Part shown: positions 40,576-50,308 of the stretch, one piece after another | Numbering within the stretch: the first letter of the stretch is position 1 | How the letters are laid out: each line of letters begins with the position of its first letter | From: G036327475 sp036327475 | GTDB taxonomy: Bacteria > Pseudomonadota > Gammaproteobacteria > Enterobacterales > Enterobacteriaceae | Reading direction: 5' to 3' | DNA: 64,000 bases | NCBI RefSeq assembly: GCF_036327475.1 | Contig: NZ_CP132913.1 | Span: 1,302,001-1,366,000, forward strand | The notes under the pieces: generated by a model | What the model was told of the DNA's origin: nothing | Databases searched by the model: none | Seen by the model: only the letters and a program-made list of their open reading frames with translations | Position numbers and translations under genes: made by a program

Positions 40576-40819
40576 TTGTTGTTAACGACTTCATTGCCGA
40601 CCAGCGCGCTTTTGACTTTCGCGGTACGCGGTAATGACGATATCGCCCATGTGTACCCCGACGCTGACTTCATTGAGCTATCGATCCTCTACCTCGTGGT
40701 GTTAGCCGCGGACTTGGCGTCCTGCATCACGGAGATATCCGCCATTGTGGTTGCACCAGCCGGCCAGAACTGAACCTAGTACGATAGCCGTCAGCGATTG
40801 CAATCTTGCTCTTATTCAT

Positions 40820-41469
40820 CAATGTTTTCCTTTTGCCACCCAATGCCTGGGCAATAATGCGCCGCCGCTTAACGAGCTGGTCTGGCATCCAACAATTTCC
40901 GCGTCCTGCAACCTTACAGTGACCCTTCATTAAAAACGTAAGGTGACATCCACGCTTGCTGCGGTCTGATCTCCTTTTGGTCTCATTCTCTTCTAGAGAC
41001 CGAATAACAGCCCATCTTCACGGCGCTTAAACAGCGAACTGCTCTGACTTCACTGGATTGATTAACATAATTAACCGCTCCGTCAGTGACAATTTAACTA
41101 TAGACTGCCATAAGTAATTTGCATGCTAATGGAAAAGAAAATCGTCGAATCAAAAGCAGAAACAAGGAGTCAGTAGCTTTTCGTGACGCAAGCATCGGCC
41201 GCCGCGGGCCTGAACATCCAACGACTAACGCTTCGACGAGCAGGCATAAACGCAGGCGCACGGCAGGAACGTCGCGACAGTCGCCAGTGCTGATACAGAG
41301 GCGCGCCGGTATATTGGCTGGGAAGAGACCGACCGGTTATCAACAGTCGGCGGCGCCCGACGCGGTGCCAAAACAGCCATACGTCATCCACAACAACGTC
41401 ACCGTGCGACGCTGCCTGATAAGGAAAGTATGACGCCGCTGCTTTCGCGGCGGCCCAGGACAGACGCGA
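40820..41469. other. No gene recognised between osmY and prfC
   Basis: About 650 bases holding the decayed osmY promoter side and the region after the prfC stop. A GC-rich inverted repeat (gccgctgctttcgcggcgg, about 41432-41450) lies 20-40 bases past prfC and could be a weak terminator, but no T run follows. No coding sequence can be supported. Confidence 0.5.
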
Positions 41470-43065
41470 TTAGTGTTCGCGCATTTTATGGAACCGAACA
41501 TCCGGATATCGTTCCAAGGTCAGATTTAAGTTTACCATGCTCGGGGCGATATAGGAGAGGTTATTGTCGCCGTCGAGAGCCAAATTGAGTTCATTTTTGT
41601 GCTTGAATTCTTTTAACTTTTTTGTGTCGCCACACTCCACCCAGCGAGCAGCAGAAACGTTTACTGACTCATACAGCGCTTCAACGTTATATTCGCTCTT
41701 CAGCCGCGCCACGACTACATCAAACTGCAGCACGCCGACCGCGCCGACAATAAGATCATTATTGGCCAGTGGGCGAAAGACCTGCACCGCCCCCTCTTCA
41801 GACAGCTGTATCAGCCCTTTAAGTAACTGTTTTTGCTTAAGCGGATCGCGCAGGCGGATACGACGGAACAATTCCGGCGCAAAATGGGGGATACCGATGA
41901 ATTTCAGCTCTTCACCCTGGGTAAAGGTATCGCCAATTTCGATAGCCCCGTGGTTATGTAGGCCGATAATATCACCAGCATAGGCTTCTTCGATATGGGA
42001 GCGGTCGCCCGCCATAAAGGTCAGCGCATCGGCGATAACGACATCCTTGCCGGTACGCACCTGGCGCAGTTTCATGCCCTTTTCAAAACGGCCGGAGACA
42101 ACGCGCAAAAACGCCACTCGATCCCGGTGCCGTGGATCCATATTAGCCTGGATTTTAAAAACGAAGCCTGTGAACTTCTCTTCGTCCGCGCGCACCATCC
42201 GAACGTCTGTTTGACGTGGCATGGGCGGCGGCGCCCATGCCACCAGACCATCCAGCATATGATCAACGCCAAAGTTGCCCAGCGCGGTACCAAAAAAGAC
42301 CGGCGTCAACTTGCCAGCCAGGAAAGCCTGTTCGTCAAAGGGATGGGACGCGCCCTGCACCAGCTCTAGCTCTTCTCGCAGTTGCGCGGCCAGATTCTCG
42401 CCCAGCGCTTGATCCAGTTCCGGGTTGTCCAGCCCTTTTACCACCCTCACTGCCTGGATGGTATGACCCTGACCGCTTTGATAAAGGTAGGTTTTATCTT
42501 TCGCTAAATGACAAATGCCCTTGAACAGCTTACCGCAGCCGATAGGCCACGTGATCGGCGCGCAGATAATGCGCAACTCGCTTTCCACTTCATCAAGCAA
42601 TTCCATCGGATCGCGTATATCGCAGTCTACCTTGTTCATAAAGGTCAGGATCGGCGTGTCGCGCAGGCGAGTAACTTCCATCAGTTTTCGAGTCCGATCT
42701 TCAACTCCTTTGGCGGCGTCGATCACCATTAAACAGCAATCCACCGCCGTCAGGGTGCGGTAGGTGTCCTCGGAGAAATCCTCATGCCCTGGCGTATCCA
42801 GCAGATTGACCAGCGCTTGGCGGTAAGAAAATTGCATCGCAGATGTGGAAATGGAAATACCGCGCTGCTTTTCCATTTCCATCCAGTCGGATTTAGCGTG
42901 CTGACTGGAGCCGCGACCCTTCACAGTACCGGCGGTTTGAATCGCCTGTCCGAACAGTAGCACTTTTTCAGTGATTGTCGTTTTACCGGCGTCAGGATGC
43001 GAAATAATCGCGAAGGTGCGCCGTGCCGCAATTTTGTCGACGTAGAGGTCACTCTTCATGGTCAT
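41470..43065 (-). CDS. prfC: PrfC, peptide chain release factor RF3
   Basis: 531 codons (E. coli 529). The ATG at 43065 (MTMKSDLYVD) was chosen because it aligns with the E. coli start and follows GAGAAAG; another ATG lies two codons later. RF3 is the GTPase that recycles RF1 and RF2. G-domain motifs: ISHPDAGKTTITEK (G1), LLDTPGHEDFSEDTY (G3), FMNKVDCDIRDP (G4). The C-terminal end RYPDVRFHKMREH is complete. The residue after NKVD is Cys where E. coli has Arg. Confidence 0.96.
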   Translation of the reverse strand: MTMKSDLYVDKIAARRTFAIISHPDAGKTTITEKVLLFGQAIQTAGTVKGRGSSQHAKSDWMEMEKQRGISISTSAMQFSYRQALVNLLDTPGHEDFSEDTYRTLTAVDCCLMVIDAAKGVEDRTRKLMEVTRLRDTPILTFMNKVDCDIRDPMELLDEVESELRIICAPITWPIGCGKLFKGICHLAKDKTYLYQSGQGHTIQAVRVVKGLDNPELDQALGENLAAQLREELELVQGASHPFDEQAFLAGKLTPVFFGTALGNFGVDHMLDGLVAWAPPPMPRQTDVRMVRADEEKFTGFVFKIQANMDPRHRDRVAFLRVVSGRFEKGMKLRQVRTGKDVVIADALTFMAGDRSHIEEAYAGDIIGLHNHGAIEIGDTFTQGEELKFIGIPHFAPELFRRIRLRDPLKQKQLLKGLIQLSEEGAVQVFRPLANNDLIVGAVGVLQFDVVVARLKSEYNVEALYESVNVSAARWVECGDTKKLKEFKHKNELNLALDGDNNLSYIAPSMVNLNLTLERYPDVRFHKMREH

Positions 43066-43171
43066 GGTCACTTTCTCGATGAGCGCACGGCAAGCACGCG
43101 CCACAGTGTCTCTCTAAAAGGGATTTACTAGTTGCAGATTCTACATGGTAGCTCTCCGGCCAGCGGCGGCG

Positions 43172-43583
43172 TTAGCCCAACGGCAGCGCCATGATAACGG
43201 CATCCTCCCGGCCGTCCGCCGACGGGTAGTAATGGCGCCGAATCGAGACTTCATTAAACCCATCGCGCGATACAGGGCGATGGCCGGTCATTGGATTGAC
43301 GCACTTCCAAGCAAGGCGTCAATGCTTGCCGCTGTTCCAGATTGGTGATCAAATAACCGAGCAGCGCCTGGCCGCGACCTTGCCGCTGAAAGTCGGGGTG
43401 AACTGCGATGTTAGAGTGATGGCAAGCTGCGATGCGATCGCCCACGCACAGTTTGAAATTTAAATAGCCTTCGCCTTGATTGCCGACAAAGGTCTTAGCT
43501 CTCTAAGGAAAGGCGTGGCTAACTTGTTCTATGTGCCAGGCTTCGGTGAGATCAGTCGGCAGCAGTGATAGTATAGTATTCAT
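43172..43583 (-). pseudogene. rimI: rimI relic (bS18 N-acetyltransferase)
   Basis: RimI acetylates the N-terminal alanine of ribosomal protein S18. From ATG 43583: MNTILSLLPTDLTEAWHIEQ, then HAFP followed by TAG where the family has tryptophan. The frame goes on with GNQGEGYLNFKL, a deletion of about 15 codons, NIAVHPDFQRQGRGQALLGY (the acetyl-CoA motif) and LEVRQSN. It then shifts and ends RRHYYPSADGREDAVIM and TAA in the old frame. The stop, the deletion and the frameshift make it non-functional. It overlaps the 3' end of holD by 32 bases, as related genomes do. Confidence 0.87.
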
Positions 43584-43965
43584 CATCACTTATCCGGCGC
43601 CATAGCTCGCGCTTAGCACCGGCATCCCCTGAAAGCGCCGCCAGTGGCGGCGTATGGAAAGAGATTCCCTTAAATTCACGCAGGGCGTCAAGGCCGAGCC
43701 ACCAGCAATGGCAATGGACATTATCCGGCAGCATCATCGCCTGTAAAGGCGTCACCACGTAGAGCTGCGCTGGCGTCAGCGCCATGCTGCGAGCCACATC
43801 GGCCACCAGTGGATGATCTAGCGGCGGCGCCACATCGGCCACTAGCAATAAACGAACACGCCCCGGTAAGATGATTGCAACCTCCCCCCGTAACACAGCC
43901 GGGCGCCGGAGCGTCCATTGCGTAATGCCCAGTTGTTGTAACAGCCAATCGCGCCTTGTCGTCAT
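43552..43965 (-). CDS. holD: HolD, DNA polymerase III psi subunit
   Basis: 137 codons, the same length as in E. coli. Opening MTTRRDWLLQQLGITQWTLR is the conserved N-terminal region that binds chi (HolC); the rest is less conserved but collinear, with VRLLLVADVAPPLDHPLVAD and ELWRRISDDEYYTI. Psi links the clamp loader to chi and so to SSB. It is free of lesions although rimI, which overlaps its end, is dead. Confidence 0.9.
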   Translation of the reverse strand: MTTRRDWLLQQLGITQWTLRRPAVLRGEVAIILPGRVRLLLVADVAPPLDHPLVADVARSMALTPAQLYVVTPLQAMMLPDNVHCHCWWLGLDALREFKGISFHTPPLAALSGDAGAKRELWRRISDDEYYTITAAD

Positions 43966-44083
43966 TGTTCATCCCGTTGGCGATCTCGATTCCGCGCCGC
44001 TATGCTACCAAACTCATCGAACCCAGGGCAATAGAGCACTATACCACTCCCTGCTCGAATTATTGAGGGGCGTTTGTCGCATG

Positions 44084-44119
44084 TCTGCATTAACCCCACC
44101 ATCTGCATTAACCCTCACC
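44084..44119. repeat. 18-bp imperfect tandem duplication
   Basis: Two 18-bp units beginning tctgcattaacc, differing at one or two positions, lie in the gap between holD and the yhbS relic, the same gap in which gene order departs from E. coli. No coding sense. Confidence 0.7.
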
Positions 44120-44159
44120 GTTGAAGTCATCAGTGTCAGGATACATTCTCAGATAAACA

Positions 44160-44560
44160 GGTATTAAGCCGGCAATGTGCAAATTTGCTGCCGGGCAAGC
44201 CTTGAGGCGTGAAGTACACGGGTTCATACCGCCGCCTGGTTTCACCAAGCGTATTCAGCCCTTCATAAACGAATTGGCGGCCGATACCTGCCCACGCCAG
44301 GCGTCGTCTACCGCCAGCGGCGCCAGCGCTACACACTGGTGATCCTCGCCATCTATATCAAACCGAGCAATAGGCGGCATAGCCGATCAGCCCGCCTTCG
44401 TCATCGGTCGCCACCGCGCCCAGGGTCAGCAGCCCGCCTTCCTTCCTTGAGTACGCGCACCAAGGCGGCTTCACTCTCCCGATTGAACGCCCGCTTGAGC
44501 AGACTGTCAATCCCCGTCGCATCAACTGAGATTTCCTTCGAATCAGCAGAGGACGCGGTG
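44160..44560 (-). pseudogene. yhbS: yhbS relic (GNAT acetyltransferase)
   Basis: Readable parts in two or three frames: EISVDATGIDSLLKRAFNRE, SEAALVRVLKEG, then LTLGAVATDDEGGLIGYAAY, a frame change, and GIGRQFVYEGLNTLGE around the acetyl-CoA site. These match E. coli YhbS, a small acetyltransferase of unknown substrate. The C-terminal 40 residues are unrecognisable. The start codon is lost in the junction with yhbT. Confidence 0.75.
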
Positions 44561-44780
44561 CAGCAGGGTCGGTTGTGCCCGGGATCGATGGTGTCCAACA
44601 GGTTTTGACCGTCAGGCCAAGTTCCGTATCTCCTTCGATAGGCAGTCGGCGAATGCGAAACCTGACGTCTCCATTACCCAAGCGGTAACCTGTGATGACG
44701 CATTCCATGGCAGGGCTGGTGGAGTGGTGCGCCTGTTGCCCTAGGACCTGTTTAGCGTTTCGCGCTATCAACAACATGAC
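44561..44780 (-). pseudogene. yhbT: yhbT (ubiT) C-terminal relic
   Basis: YhbT is an SCP2-domain lipid-binding protein that acts with UbiU and UbiV in anaerobic ubiquinone synthesis. Only the second half is readable: LLIARNAKQVLGQQ-like remains, VRFRIRRLPIEGDTELGLTV and a run-out into yhbS. ubiU and ubiV, the expected divergent neighbours, are not found. Confidence 0.65.
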
Positions 44781-45109
44781 GCGCTGCTAAGCGGTCAGAA
44801 AGAATGACATGGCCATTAGTGACGCATTCCCGGCCTGGCGCTGACGTAAGGGCATCAATGCCAATGATGTTGAGCGTTAGTACCTGCGGCGAGGCGCGTC
44901 AACGTTGATGATATTGGCCTTCACGCCGGCGCCGCAACCGGCCACCGACTCATTAGAGGCAACACCCCTGGCGTCGCACCGCCCTATGAACTATCGTCAG
45001 CCTATCAACCATAATAAATAATGGGTTATTGCTGCCCATATTTTTAGTTAATACTCATAGTTACCATTAGCAAAGTTATGGCACAAACCTGTGAGTATGC
45101 CATCATAAC
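44781..45109. other. No gene recognised between yhbT and yhbW relics
   Basis: About 330 bases where E. coli has yhbU and yhbV (ubiU, ubiV). I find no recognisable peptide in any frame; the sequence 45010-45120 is AT-rich. Confidence 0.45.
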
Positions 45110-45598
45110 TAAATAGATACTGATTTTGTCCTGGCTCTCGCTCTGGTGCTGCGCAGGGCGCAACGCCGCATGATACGCTCCATGCCTCCCTGGAAGCGCC
45201 CACGCTGAACGATTGGGCTACCACCGCCACTGAATGGTGGAACATCATAATAGACCGGCATCACCAGCGCTGCCACCTCGGTAACGCAACGCCCGCTTCT
45301 TGTTCACTTCGATGCAGCAACAAGTTATCAATCTGCGTCGTGGCCGGCTGGGCCCGTTGCCTCCGCCGGTGGAAGAATTGAGGCGCTGTGGTCATCGGGT
45401 GCGCAATACCGCGTTAATTAAGCTTTGCGGCTGTCGGTAGTTGGCGATGCAGCGCAGGTCAAGGGCGAGCTAATGCCCTGATATGATAACAGAGACCAGC
45501 GCCGACGAACTGATGATTAATAGCTAGATTTTGATCATCAGGCACATCTACGTTCATTTGAGATTGCCATGGCGGCACGGGAACACCTGAAGGATTAA
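45110..45598 (+). pseudogene. yhbW: yhbW relic (luciferase-like monooxygenase)
   Basis: YhbW is a flavin-dependent luciferase-like protein of about 335 residues. What remains: ERLGYHRH, stop, MVEHHNRPASPALPPR of the N-terminal barrel, then a large internal deletion, LFTSMQQQVINLRRGRLGPL, LSVVGDAAQVKGEL, and the C-terminus FDHQAHLRSFEIAMAAREHL with TAA at 45596. Several frames are involved. mtr, next to it in E. coli, is gone. Confidence 0.78.
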
Positions 45599-45647
45599 CA
45601 GTGGCGGCTGAGTCAATACCTATTGACGCCACCGGCGCGGCACACCA

Positions 45648-45672
45648 TAAAACCGCCTGTCGGCGGATTTTT
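45648..45672. terminator. Bidirectional hairpin terminator
   Basis: CCGCC-TGTC-GGCGG with AAAA on the left and ATTTTT on the right: a five-pair GC stem and four-base loop that would work on both strands. It sits between the convergent yhbW (+) and deaD (-) relics, exactly where a shared terminator is expected. Confidence 0.7.
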
Positions 45673-45689
45673 GATCATCAGCGGCACGG

Positions 45690-46957
45690 CATGAACGCTG
45701 GGCACACCTGGGTCTTAGGCACGGAGCCTGTCGCCTACCTTCATCATCCAGCGCACAATGCCGCCCGACGGCGACGTGCGTCATGCCTGATGACGGCCTC
45801 GACGACTATACATTTCCACCGAAACGGCAGCAGTCGACCGGTACACCGCACACTGATCGTCACAACATTCACCGCTGTGCGACCGCGCTTCACCGACAAA
45901 CTGCATATTCATTGGCTTGTTCAGCATATACGTGCGGATGAAGTGAGGCAGCATTTTCCCGGCAACTCACATGGTCGAATGGGAGGCGAACAATTTAATG
46001 TTACCGATATAGCCGCTCCTGATATCCCCTTTGTTGGCGATTACCCCGATGAGCGCTCGTGCGATACATATCCAGATCGCTGCGTTCCAACTGATTTACA
46101 CTTTGGCGGAAAACTTTGCCAGGCGACGGATGCTTAGCACCTCGGCGGCCGGTAGCTCCACTTCGGAGATGGTCAGTTTCATGATACGCTCAATATTGCA
46201 CAACAGACAGCGCTCGCGGTTTTCCACGAACAGCAGCGCCAGACCGGTACGATCCAAATGATCAAGCGCCTGTTCGCGCCGCGCCTGGTTCATGTCGCCG
46301 TTCAGGGTAGCGCCATTGTGTAACCACTGCGCGCCGGCGCTTCAGCCACTTTCAGCGTGGCATTTTGTACGTACGAATAATGGCGGCGCGAAAGCTTCCG
46401 CCTCCAGGAACCACTCTGGCATGGTGACGGAGAACAGCGCGGCCTGATGCTGCGCGGGCGCCTGCGTCAGAACATTTTCTACATCTTCGATAAAGCCCAT
46501 GCGCAACATCTCATCGGTTTCATCCGGTACCAGCCCGCTCAAATTGGACAAATCCAGAGTACCGCAGCTTCAGATGATCCAGCGGGTGGCCCGTGGTACA
46601 AGCCACAACCTGAGGCCCTTGGCGCAGCGCGTAATTGCACGTCATAACGCTGTCCGCCGTACAGGGCGACCACGTTAACACCTTTCATATGCTTGGCAAG
46701 TTGACCCAGGCTTCCACGATCTGTGCCGCCAATTCGCGGGTCGGCGCCAGCACTAGCACCTGCGGCGCGGCCAGTTCGGGATCGGCCGCGGTTTTACCGC
46801 TACCGGGCTGCGCCATGCCCGGTACGTCACGGCCGGCCAACAGATGCAGCATACAGACGGCCTGGATGGATGACGACTTTTAACCTAGATCGGTTAGTGC
46901 ATTAAGGATAGGAGCTTTCAGCCATAGATCGGCAAAAGAGGTTGCTATTTTAGACAT
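45690..46957 (-). pseudogene. deaD: deaD (csdA) relic, DEAD-box RNA helicase
   Basis: DeaD unwinds RNA during cold-shock ribosome assembly. From ATG 46955-46957: MSKIATSFADLWLKAPILNA, then a stop and large lesions. Pieces include SGLVPDETDEMLRMGFIEDV (the DEAD box region, read as DETD), ALFSVTMPEWFLEA, LERLDHLD-like bits, ALLFVENRERCLLCNIERIM, ANKGDIRSGYIGNIKLFASH and MLNKPMNMQFVGEARSHSGE. The glycine/arginine-rich tail is lost. The catalytic motifs are spread over several frames. Confidence 0.9.
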
Positions 46958-47134
46958 GTACACGTGTCTCATTTCTTAATGGAGGCTAGTCTACATATCT
47001 CGTCGTGAAAACTTTCATTCATTTTCATTACAAGTATGAAGCAGCTCAAATTGGATTTAAAACAAAAACAAACCTCACCCTCTCAGGTGAGAAGAGTAGT
47101 GTGGACTATGCATATCTTGTTCGTAGCTATTCCT

Positions 47135-47923
47135 GGTCTGATTCTTGGTCCAAAGTGCTAATTCCGACAATGCATAGAGGCGCTCAACAAATTATGCACG
47201 TTGTTAGCAATCGTCAGCTTGAACAGCGCAGAAGCGGCGTTCTTAACCTCGGACTCAAGTGGTGTTTACCTAAATAGAAGCCAGTTTCACTGAGATGCTC
47301 GGCGAGCGAAGTGTTATCCGTTGCATTGAGGCACGCCATCAGCGTCGATTCGCTAATGTCTCCCAGGTAGAACTCGACAATACTCCATCCCCATTGCGCT
47401 TTATTCGCCTTCACATAACGGCTTTGCAGCGCGTTACTGTTTTATCAACATCGATTTTCTCAAGAAAAAGCCATAGCGAACGGAAGAGATTGTTTGGGTC
47501 GATCATCCTGCACTAAGCTGTAGCGGCCGCCATAATACAGGGCAATGCCGCGATTAAAATACGTATAGTTGTAAGTTGGATCAAGCTCTACTAGTAAAGA
47601 ATCAAACGCTTCATAGGCGGCATCGTAATTGACTGCCTGCGTTAAGTAATATGCCAAGACAATTAAAAACTTCCGGCATATCGGGCCGGATTGCCAGTAC
47701 CTATGAAAAATCATTGCGCGTCAGCGCTCTCAACCCGAGACTATCATGCAGCACTCCGCGCTCATATAATAGCTGTGCTCGTTCATCACCGGTAAGGGTC
47801 GAGCTCGCCAGCATGAGCTGCAAAGTACGGGCAAAACGCTATCTGTATACTACACTAATCACTGTTGCATCCTGCCAACAGTAGCGCCATTGCAACGAAC
47901 CATCAGCGCAAGCAAGGCCTCAT
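47135..47923 (-). pseudogene. nlpI: nlpI relic (TPR lipoprotein)
   Basis: NlpI is an outer-membrane lipoprotein that adapts the Prc protease to peptidoglycan hydrolases. The start ATG 47921-47923 follows AGGAG: MRPCLR, TGA, WFVAMALLLAGC with the lipobox LAGC. Then the frame is lost; later GVLHDSLGLRALTRNDFS, the TPR piece FDAAYEAFDSLLVELDPTYN, YFNRGIALYYGGR, WGWSIVEFYLGDISESTLMA, NTSLAEHLSETGFYLGKHHL and LTIANNVHN can be read. Bases 46958-47134 between nlpI and deaD hold no gene. Confidence 0.88.
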
Positions 47924-48002
47924 TCCTACTCCTGAAGAAAGCATGAATGAACACCCTGTCTATCATCTGCTTAACACAAGGCGTCCCCACCCTTGTGACA
48001 CG

Positions 48003-48031
48003 AACAGCCCCACCTTGGGTAAGGGGCTGTT
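48003..48031 (-). terminator. Hairpin between pnp and nlpI
   Basis: A perfect 9-bp stem (AACAGCCCC / GGGGCTGTT) with an 11-base loop, 22 bases beyond the pnp stop on the minus strand. It lacks a T run, so it may be an mRNA 3'-end stabilising hairpin rather than a strong terminator. Confidence 0.5.
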
Positions 48032-48052
48032 AAATGCGCTAACAGTTTAGCG

Positions 48053-49715
48053 CTATCCTGCTTCAGTCAACACGATAATCCTGGCTGGTAGCACTTCCTG
48101 GATGCTCAGACGAACACGACCCTGACGGTCCACTTCCAGAACCTTGACCGGCACTTCCTGGCCTAGCTCAAGATAATCAGCCACTTTCTCTACACGCTTA
48201 TCGGCAATCTGGGAAATACGCACCAATCCTTCTTTGCCGCTGCCGATGGCAAGAAGGGCGCCGAAGCCGACGATGCGGGGCACTAAAATCCGGCCTACTT
48301 CGATTTCACAGTGATCTCTTCAATGCGGCGAGTAACGGGCTTTAATCTTATCGGAACTGATCTCAATGGTATGAATGCCCGCCACGAATAATATAATCCC
48401 GCGGCGAGCTGATTGCCTGCTCCATTACGCCGAGAACGTGCATACGCGCGCCTTGTTCTGATTCAGTGCCATCTGCAAAATTTCGCGTGTGATGCCTTCA
48501 ATTTTCATGTCCATTTGCAGTGCGGTGAGGCATTCACGACTGCCGGCAACTTTAAAATCCATATCGCCAAGATGATCTTCATCACCAAGAATATCGGATA
48601 ACGCCATGAAGTTGTCGCCTTCTTACACCAGCCCCATGACGACACCGGCAACGGCCACCTTGATAGTTCTCGGGCATCCACCAGCGCCAGCGACGCGCGC
48701 TGCACACGGAAGCCATGAAGGAGGAACGGTTGGGATTCGGTGATTTCTGATACTGCATGCACGGTGTACAGGAACTCGCTGGCGTTCGGCATTACTGCCT
48801 GAACTCCGCGCTTCGCCAGACGGCCGTGACCGATTTCCCGGTGCTTCGGCGACCCAACCATCATGCCGGTTTCACCGACGCAGTACGGAGGGGAATTATG
48901 GTGTAACAGGAAACGGTCTGCCCGTTCACCCGTCAATTCATCAATATTCTGCGCATCGCGTTCAGTACCGAGAGTGGCAACTTTAATGCTATCCACCGCG
49001 GCATAGCGCTCTTGCGCTCTTGTTTTTCAGTGATGTGATAGGCGTCGGCCAAAATGAGACTCCGCCAGCTCACGTCCTGCGCCTACCATGACCACCTCGG
49101 CTTGCCGACTTCAACCACCACCAGATTAATGTTATCGATCATCACCTGCTGCTGATCGCGGCCGTACATCACAGCGCCAAGCATTTGGTCTTCATTTGGT
49201 CTTCATTAACAGTTGCGCTTTGGATCCCGCCATCAGCACCGCATTTTAGGTATTGACTACCACCAGATCTAGGCGGCTTGTAGCCAACCCAGCCTGATCA
49301 CGTACTGACCGTTGATGTAGCCCACGTGCGCGGCGCTGACAGGGCCGCTGAACGGAATACCGAACAGGCTCAGCGCAGCAGAAGCGTCAATCGTCGCCAC
49401 GATATCGGACTCACCTTCAGGTTAACCGATACTGCGGCGGCGATATAATCTGCATTTCGTTCAGGAATCCTTCCGGGAACAGCGGACGGATTGGACGGTC
49501 GAACAGACGCAAAATTAGCGTTGGCCTTCATGGCAGAAGAACGCGCCTGGGAAACGGCCAACGGCGTACACCAACTGATAGTTGACTTTGCTTGCGTGAT
49601 GTTTACAGTGGTTAAAATACCACCGTTTCGTCCACGCTTACCATGACTGCGGTAGTTGCCTACGGGTCATCATACCAGTTTTAGTATGGCGGTATAATTT
49701 AACAAAACAATTCCG
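48053..49715 (-). pseudogene. pnp: pnp relic (polynucleotide phosphorylase)
   Basis: PNPase is the 3'-5' exonuclease of the RNA degradosome (711 residues in E. coli). From about 49715 fragments appear in several frames: KTGMMTR, MVSVDETVVF, FASVRPSNPSAVPGRIPERN, then VATLGTERDAQNIDEL, LHHNSPPYCVGETGM, PKHREIGHGRLAKRGVQAV, VLSDILGDEDHLGDMDFKVA, and in the S1 domain KEGLVRISQIADKRVEKVAD and VKVLEVDRQGRVRLSIQE. The KH domain is mostly missing. At least eight lesions are present. An 11-bp tandem duplication is at 49182-49203. Confidence 0.92.
49182..49203. repeat. 11-bp tandem duplication in pnp relic
   Basis: The unit catttggtctt occurs twice head to tail and is followed by the start of a third. 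It falls in the part of pnp coding for the region near SEDQMLG and shifts the frame. Confidence 0.8.
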
Positions 49716-49921
49716 AGCGTGCAGCGCAAACCCACTGTTCACCATTGACGAACAACCTTCCCATCAACATCCTCGCGACTAAATCTTTATCTCTCAGTAG
49801 CCGCGCGCCACTCACCAACGGAAGAACCTACTTAGAGTCCATCGTTGTGCGGGCGAAACTATCCCCGCCCATCGTGGTGGAGCTGCCCAGAAGAAAGGGG
49901 CCACATAAGGAACTGTCTAGT

Positions 49922-50191
49922 TTAGCGACGCAGACCCAGGCGTTCAATAAGGCTAGTGTAACGCGCTACATCTTTGCCTTTCAGATAATCGAGCAGCTTT
50001 CGACGCTGTGAAACCATACGCAGCAAACCACGGCGGCTGTGGTGATCTTTTTTATGCTCCGCAAAATGCCCCTGTAAATGACTAATCTGAGCGGTTAAAA
50101 GAGCAACCTGAACTTCAGTGGAACCGCTGTCTTTGGCATCACGACCGAAATCAGAAACAATCTTCGCTTTCGCTTTAACGCTTAGAGACAT
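49922..50191 (-). CDS. rpsO: Ribosomal protein uS15
   Basis: 89 codons, as in E. coli. The block QGHFAEHKKDHHSRRGLLRM is the rRNA-binding core; the end is TSLIERLGLRR. It binds the central domain of 16S rRNA, and in E. coli represses its own mRNA. The pnp gene that follows it in the same transcript is dead, whereas rpsO has no changes at core positions. The 206 bases between pnp and rpsO hold no clear terminator. Confidence 0.97.
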   Translation of the reverse strand: MSLSVKAKAKIVSDFGRDAKDSGSTEVQVALLTAQISHLQGHFAEHKKDHHSRRGLLRMVSQRRKLLDYLKGKDVARYTSLIERLGLRR

Positions 50192-50308
50192 TACAACACT
50201 CCAAAATGATTGTGAAGCAGATGGGCGCCAATCTCTAATTCAGCCATCCGCCTCATAAGTTACACTATTCTACTCTTAGCTCATAGCGATCGCAAGGCGA
50301 TTATATGA

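Larger units (their letters stand above)
40238..40819 (-). pseudogene. osmY: osmY relic (periplasmic BON-domain protein)
   Basis: OsmY is an osmotically induced periplasmic chaperone with two BON domains. The start (ATG 40817-40819) gives MNKSKIAIADGYR, with no usable signal peptide left. Fragments: ALVGNEVVNNNDIFVETN (first BON domain, with seven residues duplicated) and, in the second BON domain, VKSVIDNWHIKETN, ITVETIDGIVQLSGKVENAT. Two tandem duplications lie inside it. Confidence 0.82.

Noticed and set aside
41119..41433. Plus-strand frame of 104 codons between osmY and prfC
   Set aside because: Basic, low-complexity composition, no start signal, no recognisable family; most likely a chance frame.
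43790..43845. Repeated gccacatcggccac within holD
   Set aside because: The two copies are separated and both encode collinear HolD residues (VADVAPPLDHPLVADVA), so they are a coding coincidence and not a tandem duplication.
47005..47277. Plus-strand frame of 90 codons between the deaD and nlpI relics
   Set aside because: It overlaps the nlpI relic on the other strand, has no similarity I recognise and no ribosome-binding site.
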